Shown here: positions 19,501-25,538 of the stretch, piece by piece | Numbering within the stretch: the stretch's first letter is position 1 | How the letters are laid out: the number at the start of each line of letters is the position of its first letter | Assembly (NCBI GenBank): GCA_947494445.1 | Contig: CANLVD010000002.1 | Span: forward strand, 372,001 to 436,000 | DNA from: an uncultured Paracoccaceae bacterium | GTDB lineage: Bacteria > Pseudomonadota > Alphaproteobacteria > Rhodobacterales > Rhodobacteraceae | Length of the DNA stretch: 64,000 bases | Direction of reading: 5' to 3' | Notes under the pieces: generated by a model | Told to the model about the DNA's origin: nothing | Database searches by the model: none | Seen by the model: only the letters and a program-made list of their open reading frames with translations | Made by a program: the position numbers and the translations under genes

Positions 19501-19590
19501 CCTCAGATCGCAGATGCGATGCGCACGCATATCGATGCCATCTCGGACAGTGCACTCAAACAGAAAGTATCGGATGCACTGGCCGGCTGA
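16585..19590 (+). CDS. Class III adenylate/guanylate cyclase fused to AAA ATPase and TPR-like region
   Basis: This 1001-residue protein begins with a cyclase catalytic domain (about 20-200). FYDIVGSTSLV and VMGDGGMAYFGYP carry the metal-binding aspartates. A STAND-type P-loop ATPase follows, with Walker A EGEPGIGKSR near residue 240 and LLLAEDLHWVDEVT as Walker B. The C-terminal 400 residues are helical and repeat-like, as in LuxR/MalT-like or Rv0386-type proteins. The start is GTG at 16585 with AGGAG upstream. Its stop overlaps the ycaO start by 17 bases. Whether it makes cAMP or cGMP cannot be read safely. The ATPase/repeat half probably senses a ligand or partner. Confidence 0.88.
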   Translation: MSLFKKSSAKPKVQSEQTGERRQLTVLFYDIVGSTSLVDHDDPEALRFALDQIHKAARDVLGDHGGSLEQVMGDGGMAYFGYPEASEDAALMAVQSALMLLDMRAEIPNAPDIRIGIATSVVILPDTPEALAAGRLGAVGVAPNLAARLEAACPVNQVLVGPATQSLTRRAIDFEPVDGLNLKGFPDVTRAWRAKAMMDAGSRFERDRDGTAEFAGRSEEVSRLLESWQQAKSGTGAAYLIEGEPGIGKSRILAEITRQAFDARVILLQCQPRTQGEALFSVIRMYDRAYEAGNDEALAAVALRTAEQLGALEEDESLSANARRDAIVGTVADGFLELTNDAPLLLLAEDLHWVDEVTLAVLARLGLQSRDHALMVLATTRPDAGLQDLEDSYVPLPLATVDRPEALALVDGCAKAPLSAATRDWIVDKADGNPLFLIELTAHAVETVTGLGGPSDLGGITVDSLRDLLSVRFESAGQAKRTAQIASVLGREYPHHLLARLSTSLSGAELDADLQRLLDHGIQDMVGNGYSYAFRHALVRDVAYDSQLRSVRKALHGKIVDLVDGDPGLSADVPDVLLAEHCLSAERNLRGTGLLIDVAEDAIKRSALRAPRAMLERALKLAEGLAEGPERDLLQLRATALLGPLVTLLSGHREAGPLYEAGQALYFKLPQAQRAPFFPVLWGWWFTSGNLIEQTRRSEVLIRDVSAQADAESRLQALHCGWATLFDGGAHHRCLSAIDQGLALFDDEAAHRSRHLYGHDAKVCGLGERALCEWLTGRADLSKASIRNCEIWGDETAHLASQLHGLDIATQVAFFNHDLPEIDRILSKMERLSEGDAAPAILAKRQIFRGWMAARNGDVGHRDAVTRGLKALHDFGVLEDTPFYADIAAQVTAAAGDILGALGPLDETIAEARTTRLTYWLPELLRRKALLIGGTGAESALDEAFEMSQTQGAQMLALRNLGTRIDLGLLFPPQIADAMRTHIDAISDSALKQKVSDALAG

Positions 19591-20704
19591 TCCGGTGGTT
19601 CCAGACTGTCTGGCTGAAGAGGCAACACGCCCATTGCCGGACCGGATGGCCCCGGCAGACTACTGGGCTAGACTGAAACCACATCTTGCCCGTTTCGGGA
19701 TTTCAAGGCTTGCAGACATCACAGGTCTTGATCGTCTGGGTTTTCCGGTGGTGCAGGCCACCCGCCCCTTGGCACGTTCAAACGTGGTCACCCAAGGCAA
19801 AGCCTCATGCCTGGAGGGCGCCGCAATCGGGGCAGCACTGGAATGTCTTGAAATGGCAGCTGGAGAGACGCTTGATCGGATCCCCGACGCGCCCAAAGGC
19901 ATGGCAGGAGAGTGGGCCGCGCTTGCCCCTGGGGCTGACTGGCCCGATGAGCAAACGCGCTTCATTCAGGCATGGGATATAACCGGTGGTCGTCTGGCCA
20001 GTGTGCCGCGGGATCTGGTCTCAACGGATTTCGCAAAAGGGTCGGAGGCTGAACAGGCACCCATTCTGCGCCACTCCATCGGATTGGGTGCAGGTGCAAC
20101 TCTGGCAAGCGCCATGATGCACGGCCTTCTTGAATGTATCGAGGCCGACAGCCGCATCCGTGCCGCGGCCACGGGCGGCGCACGGCGCGTACATCTGCTA
20201 CCCGGTCATACGACCTATGGAAAACTACTTTTGATGATCGAGAACGCAGGTTTGCGGGTGGCCTGCCATGAACTGCCCTCGGTCACAGGTATTGCCACGA
20301 TTATGGCATCCGTCATGGAAGAACCCCGGGCAAGTGCCCTGCCCTTGCCCGCTTCTGGCTACGCGGCACGGTTTGACCCGCATGAAGCCCTTCAGGCGGC
20401 CATGGCAGAAGCGGTTCAGGCACGGTTGGCGGTCATCTCCGGCGCACGCGAGGACATCACCCAGCGGTTCTATGCACCTGTTGAGGATGCTGCACTGCTG
20501 GACGCAGAATGGGCCCGGCACGGACCGGCACCGGGTCTGATGTTTGATCACGCCCGAAATCCTGCTTCGACCATTCAAGACCTCGCCTGCAAGGTCGGGC
20601 CAGTGTATGCCGTGCCCCTGCATTGGGAGCCGGATCTGCCATTGGCGATCACACGCATCATTGCCCCTGGGCTGATTGCTGATCCCTTGCGGCTGGAGGT
20701 CTGA
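19574..20704 (+). CDS. YcaO-family ATP-dependent cyclodehydratase/thioamidase
   Basis: YcaO enzymes activate peptide-bond carbonyls with ATP to make azolines, amidines or, with TfuA, thioamides. The 376 residues carry the YcaO ATP/Mg motifs: AALECLEMAAGE, a GATLASAMMHGLLECIEADS segment, and EAVQARLAVISGAREDITQR. The start chosen is the ATG at 19574, inside the end of the cyclase gene; an upstream frame to 19514 is possible but reads from inside the cyclase. It sits 4 bases before tfuA. No obvious precursor peptide gene is adjacent, so the substrate could be a distant peptide or a larger protein. Confidence 0.85.
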   Translation: MHWPADPVVPDCLAEEATRPLPDRMAPADYWARLKPHLARFGISRLADITGLDRLGFPVVQATRPLARSNVVTQGKASCLEGAAIGAALECLEMAAGETLDRIPDAPKGMAGEWAALAPGADWPDEQTRFIQAWDITGGRLASVPRDLVSTDFAKGSEAEQAPILRHSIGLGAGATLASAMMHGLLECIEADSRIRAAATGGARRVHLLPGHTTYGKLLLMIENAGLRVACHELPSVTGIATIMASVMEEPRASALPLPASGYAARFDPHEALQAAMAEAVQARLAVISGAREDITQRFYAPVEDAALLDAEWARHGPAPGLMFDHARNPASTIQDLACKVGPVYAVPLHWEPDLPLAITRIIAPGLIADPLRLEV

Positions 20705-20708
20705 TATC

Positions 20709-21401
20709 ATGGACAGACCCATTGTCTTTCTGGGGCCAAGCCTGCCGCGTTCTGAGGCACAGTCTTTGCTGGAAGCTGAATATCGACCACCTGCCGGACA
20801 GGGCGACATCATGCGGGCCTGTTCGGACCGCCCGCCAGCCATCGTGTTGATTGACGGAATTTTCAAGGACGCGCCCACCGTACGCCACCGCGAGATCCTC
20901 TGGGCGATGTCTCAGGGTATTCCCGTGTTTGGTGCCGCCAGCATGGGAGCGTTGCGCGCTGCTGAATTGTCTAGGGCGGGCATGATCGGGATCGGTCTGG
21001 TCTATCGCTGGTATCGCCGCTTTGCGCTACTGCCAGATGATGCCGTGGCAGTGACCCATAGCCCTCCGGAGCTTGGCTCCACGCCACTGTCTGACGCATT
21101 GGTCGATCTGCGCCGGTCTCTGCGGCGAGCAGAACGCACCGGGGCGATCACTGTAACAGAGGCATCGGCACTTTGTGCCGATTTGACGAGCCGCGCGTTT
21201 CCAGATCGGGCTTTGCCTGCAAATCTGGAACCCTTCCGCGTCACCCAGAAGGCCGCGGATGCGCGTTCACTCTTAACCCTGTTGGCGCGCCATAAGGGGC
21301 GTGGGCATTGGCCTGTAACGAACGTCCCGGCCCCTGCCATCGTGCATGCCTGGCTTGATGATCTGGGGGATAGCGGCCTGTCGCTTCCACCGGGAGAATA
21401 A
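20709..21401 (+). CDS. TfuA-like protein (YcaO partner)
   Basis: TfuA proteins pair with YcaO in trifolitoxin and thioamide biosynthesis and in methyl-CoM reductase glycine thioamidation. This 230-residue protein opens with IVFLGPSL and contains the TfuA core IVLIDGIFKDAPTVRHREIL and GIPVFGAASMGALRAAEL. A longer frame begins at 20676, but the ATG at 20709 gives the canonical N-terminus. It follows ycaO by 4 bases. Known biology suggests it helps deliver sulfur or peptide to YcaO. Confidence 0.85.
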   Translation: MDRPIVFLGPSLPRSEAQSLLEAEYRPPAGQGDIMRACSDRPPAIVLIDGIFKDAPTVRHREILWAMSQGIPVFGAASMGALRAAELSRAGMIGIGLVYRWYRRFALLPDDAVAVTHSPPELGSTPLSDALVDLRRSLRRAERTGAITVTEASALCADLTSRAFPDRALPANLEPFRVTQKAADARSLLTLLARHKGRGHWPVTNVPAPAIVHAWLDDLGDSGLSLPPGE

Positions 21402-21406
21402 TCCGC

Positions 21407-21436
21407 CCCTGTCTGTTAACGTCTTCACAGACGGGC
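21407..21436 (+). terminator. Weak hairpin after tfuA
   Basis: CCTGTCTGT pairs with ACAGACGGG around a nine-base loop with one G-T pair. No T run follows. It may be an attenuating or RNA-stability structure between tfuA and the peptidase gene rather than a full terminator. Confidence 0.3.
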
Positions 21437-21498
21437 AAAATTCTATATGGTTCATAAGGTGTTAGTTGCACAACGCGTTTTGGTAGGGGCGGATCGGT

Positions 21499-22728
21499 TT
21501 GGCTGGGAGCGAAAATTCCATCGGGACACGTTTCCTGCTGTATCCACAGTCGCCAAACACGCCGGGTTATGAAAAGCCTGAACTTGTCTGGATTTCTGAC
21601 CCGCAGGGATCGATTCTGCCCGGGCCGCAGAACGACCGGATGTATGTGGTCGATCCGCTGGTCGAAAAGCCGCCTTATGAATACCCGTATTTGCCGCCCT
21701 ATATGGGCGCGAAAGCCCCGCCAGTTGAGCCTTCGCCTGACGGACATTTCGATCACATTGATCCGTCAAGCCGGGCCTTTCTGGGCGTCCATGTCTTTGG
21801 CTGCGTTGCGCGCATTCTGGACATCTGGGAAGGATACCTGGGCCACAGGATTACATGGCATTTCGCTGATAAATACGAACGGCTGGAAATTCTGCCACTC
21901 ATTGAATGGCAAAACGCGCAGTCGGGCTTTGGCATGCTGGAGTTCGGCTATCGTCCCCTGCCCAATGGAGCGCAGGACCTTTATGCGCTGAATTTCGATG
22001 TGATCGCCCATGAGATCGGCCATTCCATCCTGTTCTCAGAGATCGGGCTGCCTGAGAATGGCTTGCCTGCCGGTCGCGACCTCAGGGCGTATCACGAAGG
22101 CGTCTCGGACATCTGCTCGCTAGTGGGCATGCTGCATTTCGACACTGCCATGGACCGGCTGTTGCGCCGTGGGTCTGGCAATCTGATGGCCTTGAACGAG
22201 TTGAACCGCGTGGCCGAACTGGCAGACGAGCGTCAGATCCGCATCGCCGGCAATGCCCGCAAGATGTCTGATGTGGGCGACGAGGTGCATGACCGCTCCC
22301 GCCCCTTCACGGGCGCATTGTTCGATGTGCTGGTTCAGATCTATCATGACACCGCTGTCGATCAGGGTCTGGTGGAACTGCCGCACGGTTCCATCGCCGA
22401 TGCCCGTGCAATCGACATGGATCTTGAGCAGACCTATGCACGCGCGTTTGAGGCTGATTACGATCTGAAGCATTTCCAGCTCAAAGGCGCGTTGGCAGAT
22501 GCGCGCGACACCATGGCTCTGGCGCTTGCCCGGTCCTGGGGTCGGCTGGACTGCGAGACACTAAGCTACACAGATGCAGCCTATGCAGTGTGCGATGCCC
22601 TGCAAGAGGCCGGTCAGGGCAAGGTTGCCGAGACGGTCGTTGAATGCATGGCCTGGCGCGAAATTCTCAACCCCTATGACGTGCACCTGCTTGGGCGGGA
22701 TCGGGCGCGTTCGGCTGTCTGGATTTAA
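21499..22728 (+). CDS. Zinc metallopeptidase, gluzincin (thermolysin-like) type
   Basis: This 409-residue protein contains the zinc motif HEIGH (residues 171-175) and, 25 residues later, YHEGVSD, whose Glu is placed to be the third zinc ligand as in M4/M36 peptidases. No signal peptide is visible, so it probably acts in the cytoplasm. The only usable start is TTG at 21499: the upstream frame is closed by TAG at 21484 and an AGGGG sequence lies about ten bases before. It follows the ycaO/tfuA genes and precedes an orphan gene by 20 bases, so leader removal or processing of a modified substrate is a reasonable but unproven idea. Confidence 0.65.
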   Translation: MAGSENSIGTRFLLYPQSPNTPGYEKPELVWISDPQGSILPGPQNDRMYVVDPLVEKPPYEYPYLPPYMGAKAPPVEPSPDGHFDHIDPSSRAFLGVHVFGCVARILDIWEGYLGHRITWHFADKYERLEILPLIEWQNAQSGFGMLEFGYRPLPNGAQDLYALNFDVIAHEIGHSILFSEIGLPENGLPAGRDLRAYHEGVSDICSLVGMLHFDTAMDRLLRRGSGNLMALNELNRVAELADERQIRIAGNARKMSDVGDEVHDRSRPFTGALFDVLVQIYHDTAVDQGLVELPHGSIADARAIDMDLEQTYARAFEADYDLKHFQLKGALADARDTMALALARSWGRLDCETLSYTDAAYAVCDALQEAGQGKVAETVVECMAWREILNPYDVHLLGRDRARSAVWI

Positions 22729-22748
22729 ATAAGGAAAAGGATCACCCC

Positions 22749-23318
22749 ATGGATGCAAATGAAATTCTACCACTGATCCCGGACGGGTATTATGACCCTT
22801 CAGAGATCATTCTGATCGGATCCCATATGGAGCCGTCACCGCAATTGAAACCTTCCCGGGAAATCTCGGAGAAGAACATGGAGGATGAAGACATCCGCAA
22901 GCTCTGCTCGGGCGAAATGCGGATCCGGTCCGATTTCACTGACAAGCTGAACCTGTTCACCATCCCGCAGATGCAGACCGGCAGCGATGGCAACCCTCGC
23001 CTGACCTGCCCGACCATCGCGCTGATCTATGCCTATGGCTATGAGGGGCATACTTACCGTCTGTCAAAGCCGCGCATCATGATTGTGGACGGTGCGGGCA
23101 CGCCCTATGAGGCAACGCGCGAACGCGATCCGTCACCATCGCTGACCGGGCAGTTGTTCATGTGGCGCATGTCCAAGCATCAGCAGTCGATCTCTATCGA
23201 GGTTGAAAGTGGCGAGCTTGAAAAACTGGTGCTGGAGGCAAACCAGCCGGGCAACCGTGCCGTGAATTCCTACGCTGCCCATATGCAGATGTCGCATCGC
23301 GGTGGCAAGCTGAGCTGA
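22749..23318 (+). CDS. Conserved-looking protein of unknown function, 189 residues
   Basis: I do not recognise this protein. It has no signal peptide or membrane segment, a charged N-terminal half and a mixed C-terminal half (PTIALIYAYGYEGHTYRL, GQLFMWRMSKHQQSISIEVE). An AAGGAAAAGG ribosome site precedes the ATG at 22749. It lies 20 bases after the metallopeptidase gene on the same strand and is the last gene of the cyclase-YcaO-TfuA-peptidase run. It could be the peptidase's substrate, inhibitor or partner, or the protein that YcaO/TfuA modifies. Confidence 0.7.
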   Translation: MDANEILPLIPDGYYDPSEIILIGSHMEPSPQLKPSREISEKNMEDEDIRKLCSGEMRIRSDFTDKLNLFTIPQMQTGSDGNPRLTCPTIALIYAYGYEGHTYRLSKPRIMIVDGAGTPYEATRERDPSPSLTGQLFMWRMSKHQQSISIEVESGELEKLVLEANQPGNRAVNSYAAHMQMSHRGGKLS

Positions 23319-23327
23319 TTACTCCTC

Positions 23328-23359
23328 GGCCTGATCCGGTTCATGCCGGGTCAGGCCGG
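23328..23359. terminator. Hairpin between convergent genes
   Basis: CGGCCTGATCCGG (23328-23340) pairs with 23347-23359 with one G-T pair and a six-base loop. It overlaps the stop codon of the GntR gene. It lacks a T tract, so termination activity in either direction is uncertain. Confidence 0.4.
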
Positions 23360-24010
23360 ATCCTGCATGGCACCACTGATGGCGAGATATGCGTGATCTA
23401 TGTGGCGCTCCATCAGGTCTGCCGCCCTGTCGGCATCTCCGGAAAAGAGAGCATCCAGAATACCCGAATGCTCGGACCAGACGGTTACGACCTTCTCGGG
23501 CTCCCGCAACGCCTCTGCCATGGACCTGCGGATGTGATGCCAGTTGGTCTTCATGGAGGTTTCGACCACCTGATTTCCGCTCCAGACATAGATCATCTCG
23601 TGAAACTGCATGTCGGCCTGAATGAGCCCGCGCAAGTTTCCCCGCTTGATCGCCTTGTGCCCCATATCGATCAATCGTGAAGCCCTTGTCCTGTCCGCAG
23701 GCCTTACCCGCGTGCAGGCCATGCGTGTCGCAAAGGGTTCGATTACGCGCCGGTACTCGTAGATCGACCGGAAGAGCACCGGATCAAACCGTTTGACCAC
23801 AACACTGCGGCGGCCAGTGTCTTCGACCAGTCCATTGGTCTTCAGGATTGAGATGGCACTGTTCACCGGTTGCCGCGACACGTTCAGACGCGCCGCAAGA
23901 TCGTCCTGATTGAGCCGCTCACCCGCCTGCAATTCACCACTGCAGATCGCATCGACCAGCCGGTCGTATGTCTCGTCTACCAGTGTGCGCTTGGGTTTAA
24001 TCTCGTCCAA
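23351..24010 (-). CDS. GntR-family regulator, FadR/FCD subfamily
   Basis: This 219-residue repressor-type protein has an N-terminal winged helix (LNQDDLAARLNVSRQPVNSA) and an all-helical FCD ligand domain with likely metal-binding histidines (around HEMIYVWSGN, HIRRSM and HIDHAYLAI). FCD regulators usually sense organic acids or sugar acids. It is divergent from the gene at 24183, and a perfect palindrome lies between them at 24089-24108. Confidence 0.87.
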   Translation of the reverse strand: MDEIKPKRTLVDETYDRLVDAICSGELQAGERLNQDDLAARLNVSRQPVNSAISILKTNGLVEDTGRRSVVVKRFDPVLFRSIYEYRRVIEPFATRMACTRVRPADRTRASRLIDMGHKAIKRGNLRGLIQADMQFHEMIYVWSGNQVVETSMKTNWHHIRRSMAEALREPEKVVTVWSEHSGILDALFSGDADRAADLMERHIDHAYLAISGAMQDPA

Positions 24011-24088
24011 AACATCCGTCCGTCAAATGCCACGTGTTCCAACCCGGAAGTGAGTCGTCTCCCGGCGGGGATGAGTAGACTCCAAATT

Positions 24089-24108
24089 GAATTTCGTATA
24101 CGAAATTC
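24089..24108. promoter_or_regulatory. Perfect 20-bp palindrome, probable GntR operator
   Basis: GAATTTCGTATACGAAATTC reads the same on both strands. Its centre, GTATAC, matches the GT-N-AC style core of FCD-type GntR operators. It lies midway between the divergent starts at 24010 and 24183, which fits autoregulation and control of the rightward genes. Confidence 0.65.
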
Positions 24109-24182
24109 TGAAAGCTTTGCGAGACGAAGCTGAAAAAACCGCGTGCCACCAAGATGATACACGCTCAAGGGAGGACTGTAAC

Positions 24183-24476
24183 ATGTGCCAGATTTTTGCC
24201 GGGCAGGATCCCCAGAGATATGCATGCACGACCCGCCGGTTGCGGCTCAATGGGCAAAGCACCAGCATCAGGTTGGAAAATGCATTCTGGCAAGTCATTG
24301 ATACTATAGCAGAAAACGAAGGCACGACGGCGCCAGCATTCATCTCGACACTGCATTCAGAAGTGCTGGAAGCGCGCGGCGAGCCTGAGAACTTCACCTC
24401 ACTTCTGCGCTGTGCCTGTCTGAAGTTCATGGAGATCTCGCCAGCACCGGCATCCGTAGCAATCGCTGCGGAATGA
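24183..24476 (+). CDS. Ribbon-helix-helix domain protein
   Basis: This 97-residue protein contains a predicted ribbon-helix-helix domain of the type found alone in alphaproteobacteria: TRRLRLNGQSTSIRLENAFW, then FISTLHSEVLEAR and FTSLLRCACLKFME. GGGAGG lies nine bases before the ATG at 24183. It probably binds DNA. It is the first rightward gene after the GntR palindrome and may be an extra regulator of the oxidoreductase genes downstream. Confidence 0.75.
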   Translation: MCQIFAGQDPQRYACTTRRLRLNGQSTSIRLENAFWQVIDTIAENEGTTAPAFISTLHSEVLEARGEPENFTSLLRCACLKFMEISPAPASVAIAAE

Positions 24477-24507
24477 CGCGCATAGTCTGACGCTGCAAAT
24501 TTATCAG

Positions 24508-24529
24508 GGGTAGTAAACCGATACTACCC
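24508..24529. promoter_or_regulatory. Perfect inverted repeat upstream of the VOC/GMC operon
   Basis: GGGTAGTA and TACTACCC form a perfect 8-bp inverted repeat around a six-base spacer (AACCGA), 55 bases before the start of the VOC gene. With no T run it is more likely an operator than a terminator. The regulator is not known; the ribbon-helix-helix protein or an unlinked LuxR-type protein are candidates. Confidence 0.45.
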
Positions 24530-24583
24530 GGCACTGTCCGCCACGACTGTAGGCTTCCTTCTAAACGCAAGGGGGAGCTACTG

Positions 24584-24979
24584 TTGGCAAAGACCATTCA
24601 TTCCATGATCCGGGTGCTGGACGAGGCCCGGTCGATTGCATTCTATGAGACGGCCTTCGGGCTGAACGTGGTGGATCGGCTGGACTTCAGCAGTTTCACG
24701 CTGATCTACATGAGCAACAGCGAAAGCAGATTCGAGCTTGAGCTGACCGTCAACAAGGACCGGACCGAACCCTATGATCAGGGGGATGGATACGGACATC
24801 TTGCCGTCTCTGTCGATGACCTTGACGGGGAACATGCGCGCTTTGAGGCCGCCGGGCTGAACCCGAGAAAACTTGTGGAATTTGCACCCGACGGAAAGCT
24901 CGTCGGGCGGTTTTTCTTTGTGGCCGATCCGGACGGCTACGAGATTGAAGTGCTCGAACGGTCGGGGCGCTTCCAATGA
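24584..24979 (+). CDS. VOC-family protein, glyoxalase I-like
   Basis: This 131-residue protein of the vicinal-oxygen-chelate fold keeps all four metal ligands of glyoxalase I type enzymes: His in HSMIRVLD, Glu in FELELTV, His in YGHLAVSV and Glu in YEIEVLE. It may be a lactoylglutathione lyase or a related isomerase/dioxygenase. The start is TTG at 24584 with GGGGGAG seven bases upstream. It precedes the Tat protein and GMC oxidoreductase genes and probably shares their transcript. Confidence 0.78.
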   Translation: MAKTIHSMIRVLDEARSIAFYETAFGLNVVDRLDFSSFTLIYMSNSESRFELELTVNKDRTEPYDQGDGYGHLAVSVDDLDGEHARFEAAGLNPRKLVEFAPDGKLVGRFFFVADPDGYEIEVLERSGRFQ

Positions 24980-24999
24980 CATCTAGAGGAGGAGAAAAG

Positions 25000-25524
25000 A
25001 TGGGGACCATAACTGACCCTAAAGGGCTGACCCGTCGCCAATTGCTGTCAAGATCAACGGCAGCAGGTGCGTCGTTTGTGGTGGGGGCCGGTTTTCTGGC
25101 AGCACCGAACGCGGCTTGGGCGATGGAGACAACTGTCCTGAAACCCGAAACGTTCGCGACACTGGTGCAGATGGCACGCGACATCTACCCCCATGACAAG
25201 GTGGGAGACGAGTTCTACGTGATGGCCGTCAAAGGTTATGACACTGCCGATGCCGCGCCGGGCATTGAAGCTGGCATCGCTGCACTGGATGCAGCCGCGC
25301 AGGGTCACGGATTTGGCGGGTATCTGGACACTGGATGGGAACGCGACCGCGTCGACATTCTGCGGGGCATGGAAAACAGCGCGTTCTTCCAGCAGATCCG
25401 CGGTGGTCTGGTCACCGGGCTTTATAACCAAAAGGCCGTCTGGCCTATCTTTGGCTATGAAGGTTCATCCTTCGAGTTCGGCGGTTACATCGACCGCGGC
25501 TTCGACGACATCAACTGGCTTTAA
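25000..25524 (+). CDS. Tat-exported small subunit-like protein (gluconate 2-dehydrogenase subunit 3 type)
   Basis: This 174-residue protein starts with a twin-arginine signal (LTRRQLLSRSTAAGASFVVG, cut near AAWA-M) and has the compact helical body seen in small subunits of GMC-type membrane dehydrogenases (METFATLVQMARDIYPHD-like region, IRGGLVTGLYNQKAVW). The ATG at 25000 follows GAGGAGG. It lies 14 bases before the GMC oxidoreductase gene and likely carries that partner to the periplasm on one Tat signal. Confidence 0.72.
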   Translation: MGTITDPKGLTRRQLLSRSTAAGASFVVGAGFLAAPNAAWAMETTVLKPETFATLVQMARDIYPHDKVGDEFYVMAVKGYDTADAAPGIEAGIAALDAAAQGHGFGGYLDTGWERDRVDILRGMENSAFFQQIRGGLVTGLYNQKAVWPIFGYEGSSFEFGGYIDRGFDDINWL

Positions 25525-25538
25525 GGGGGGATGGCAGC

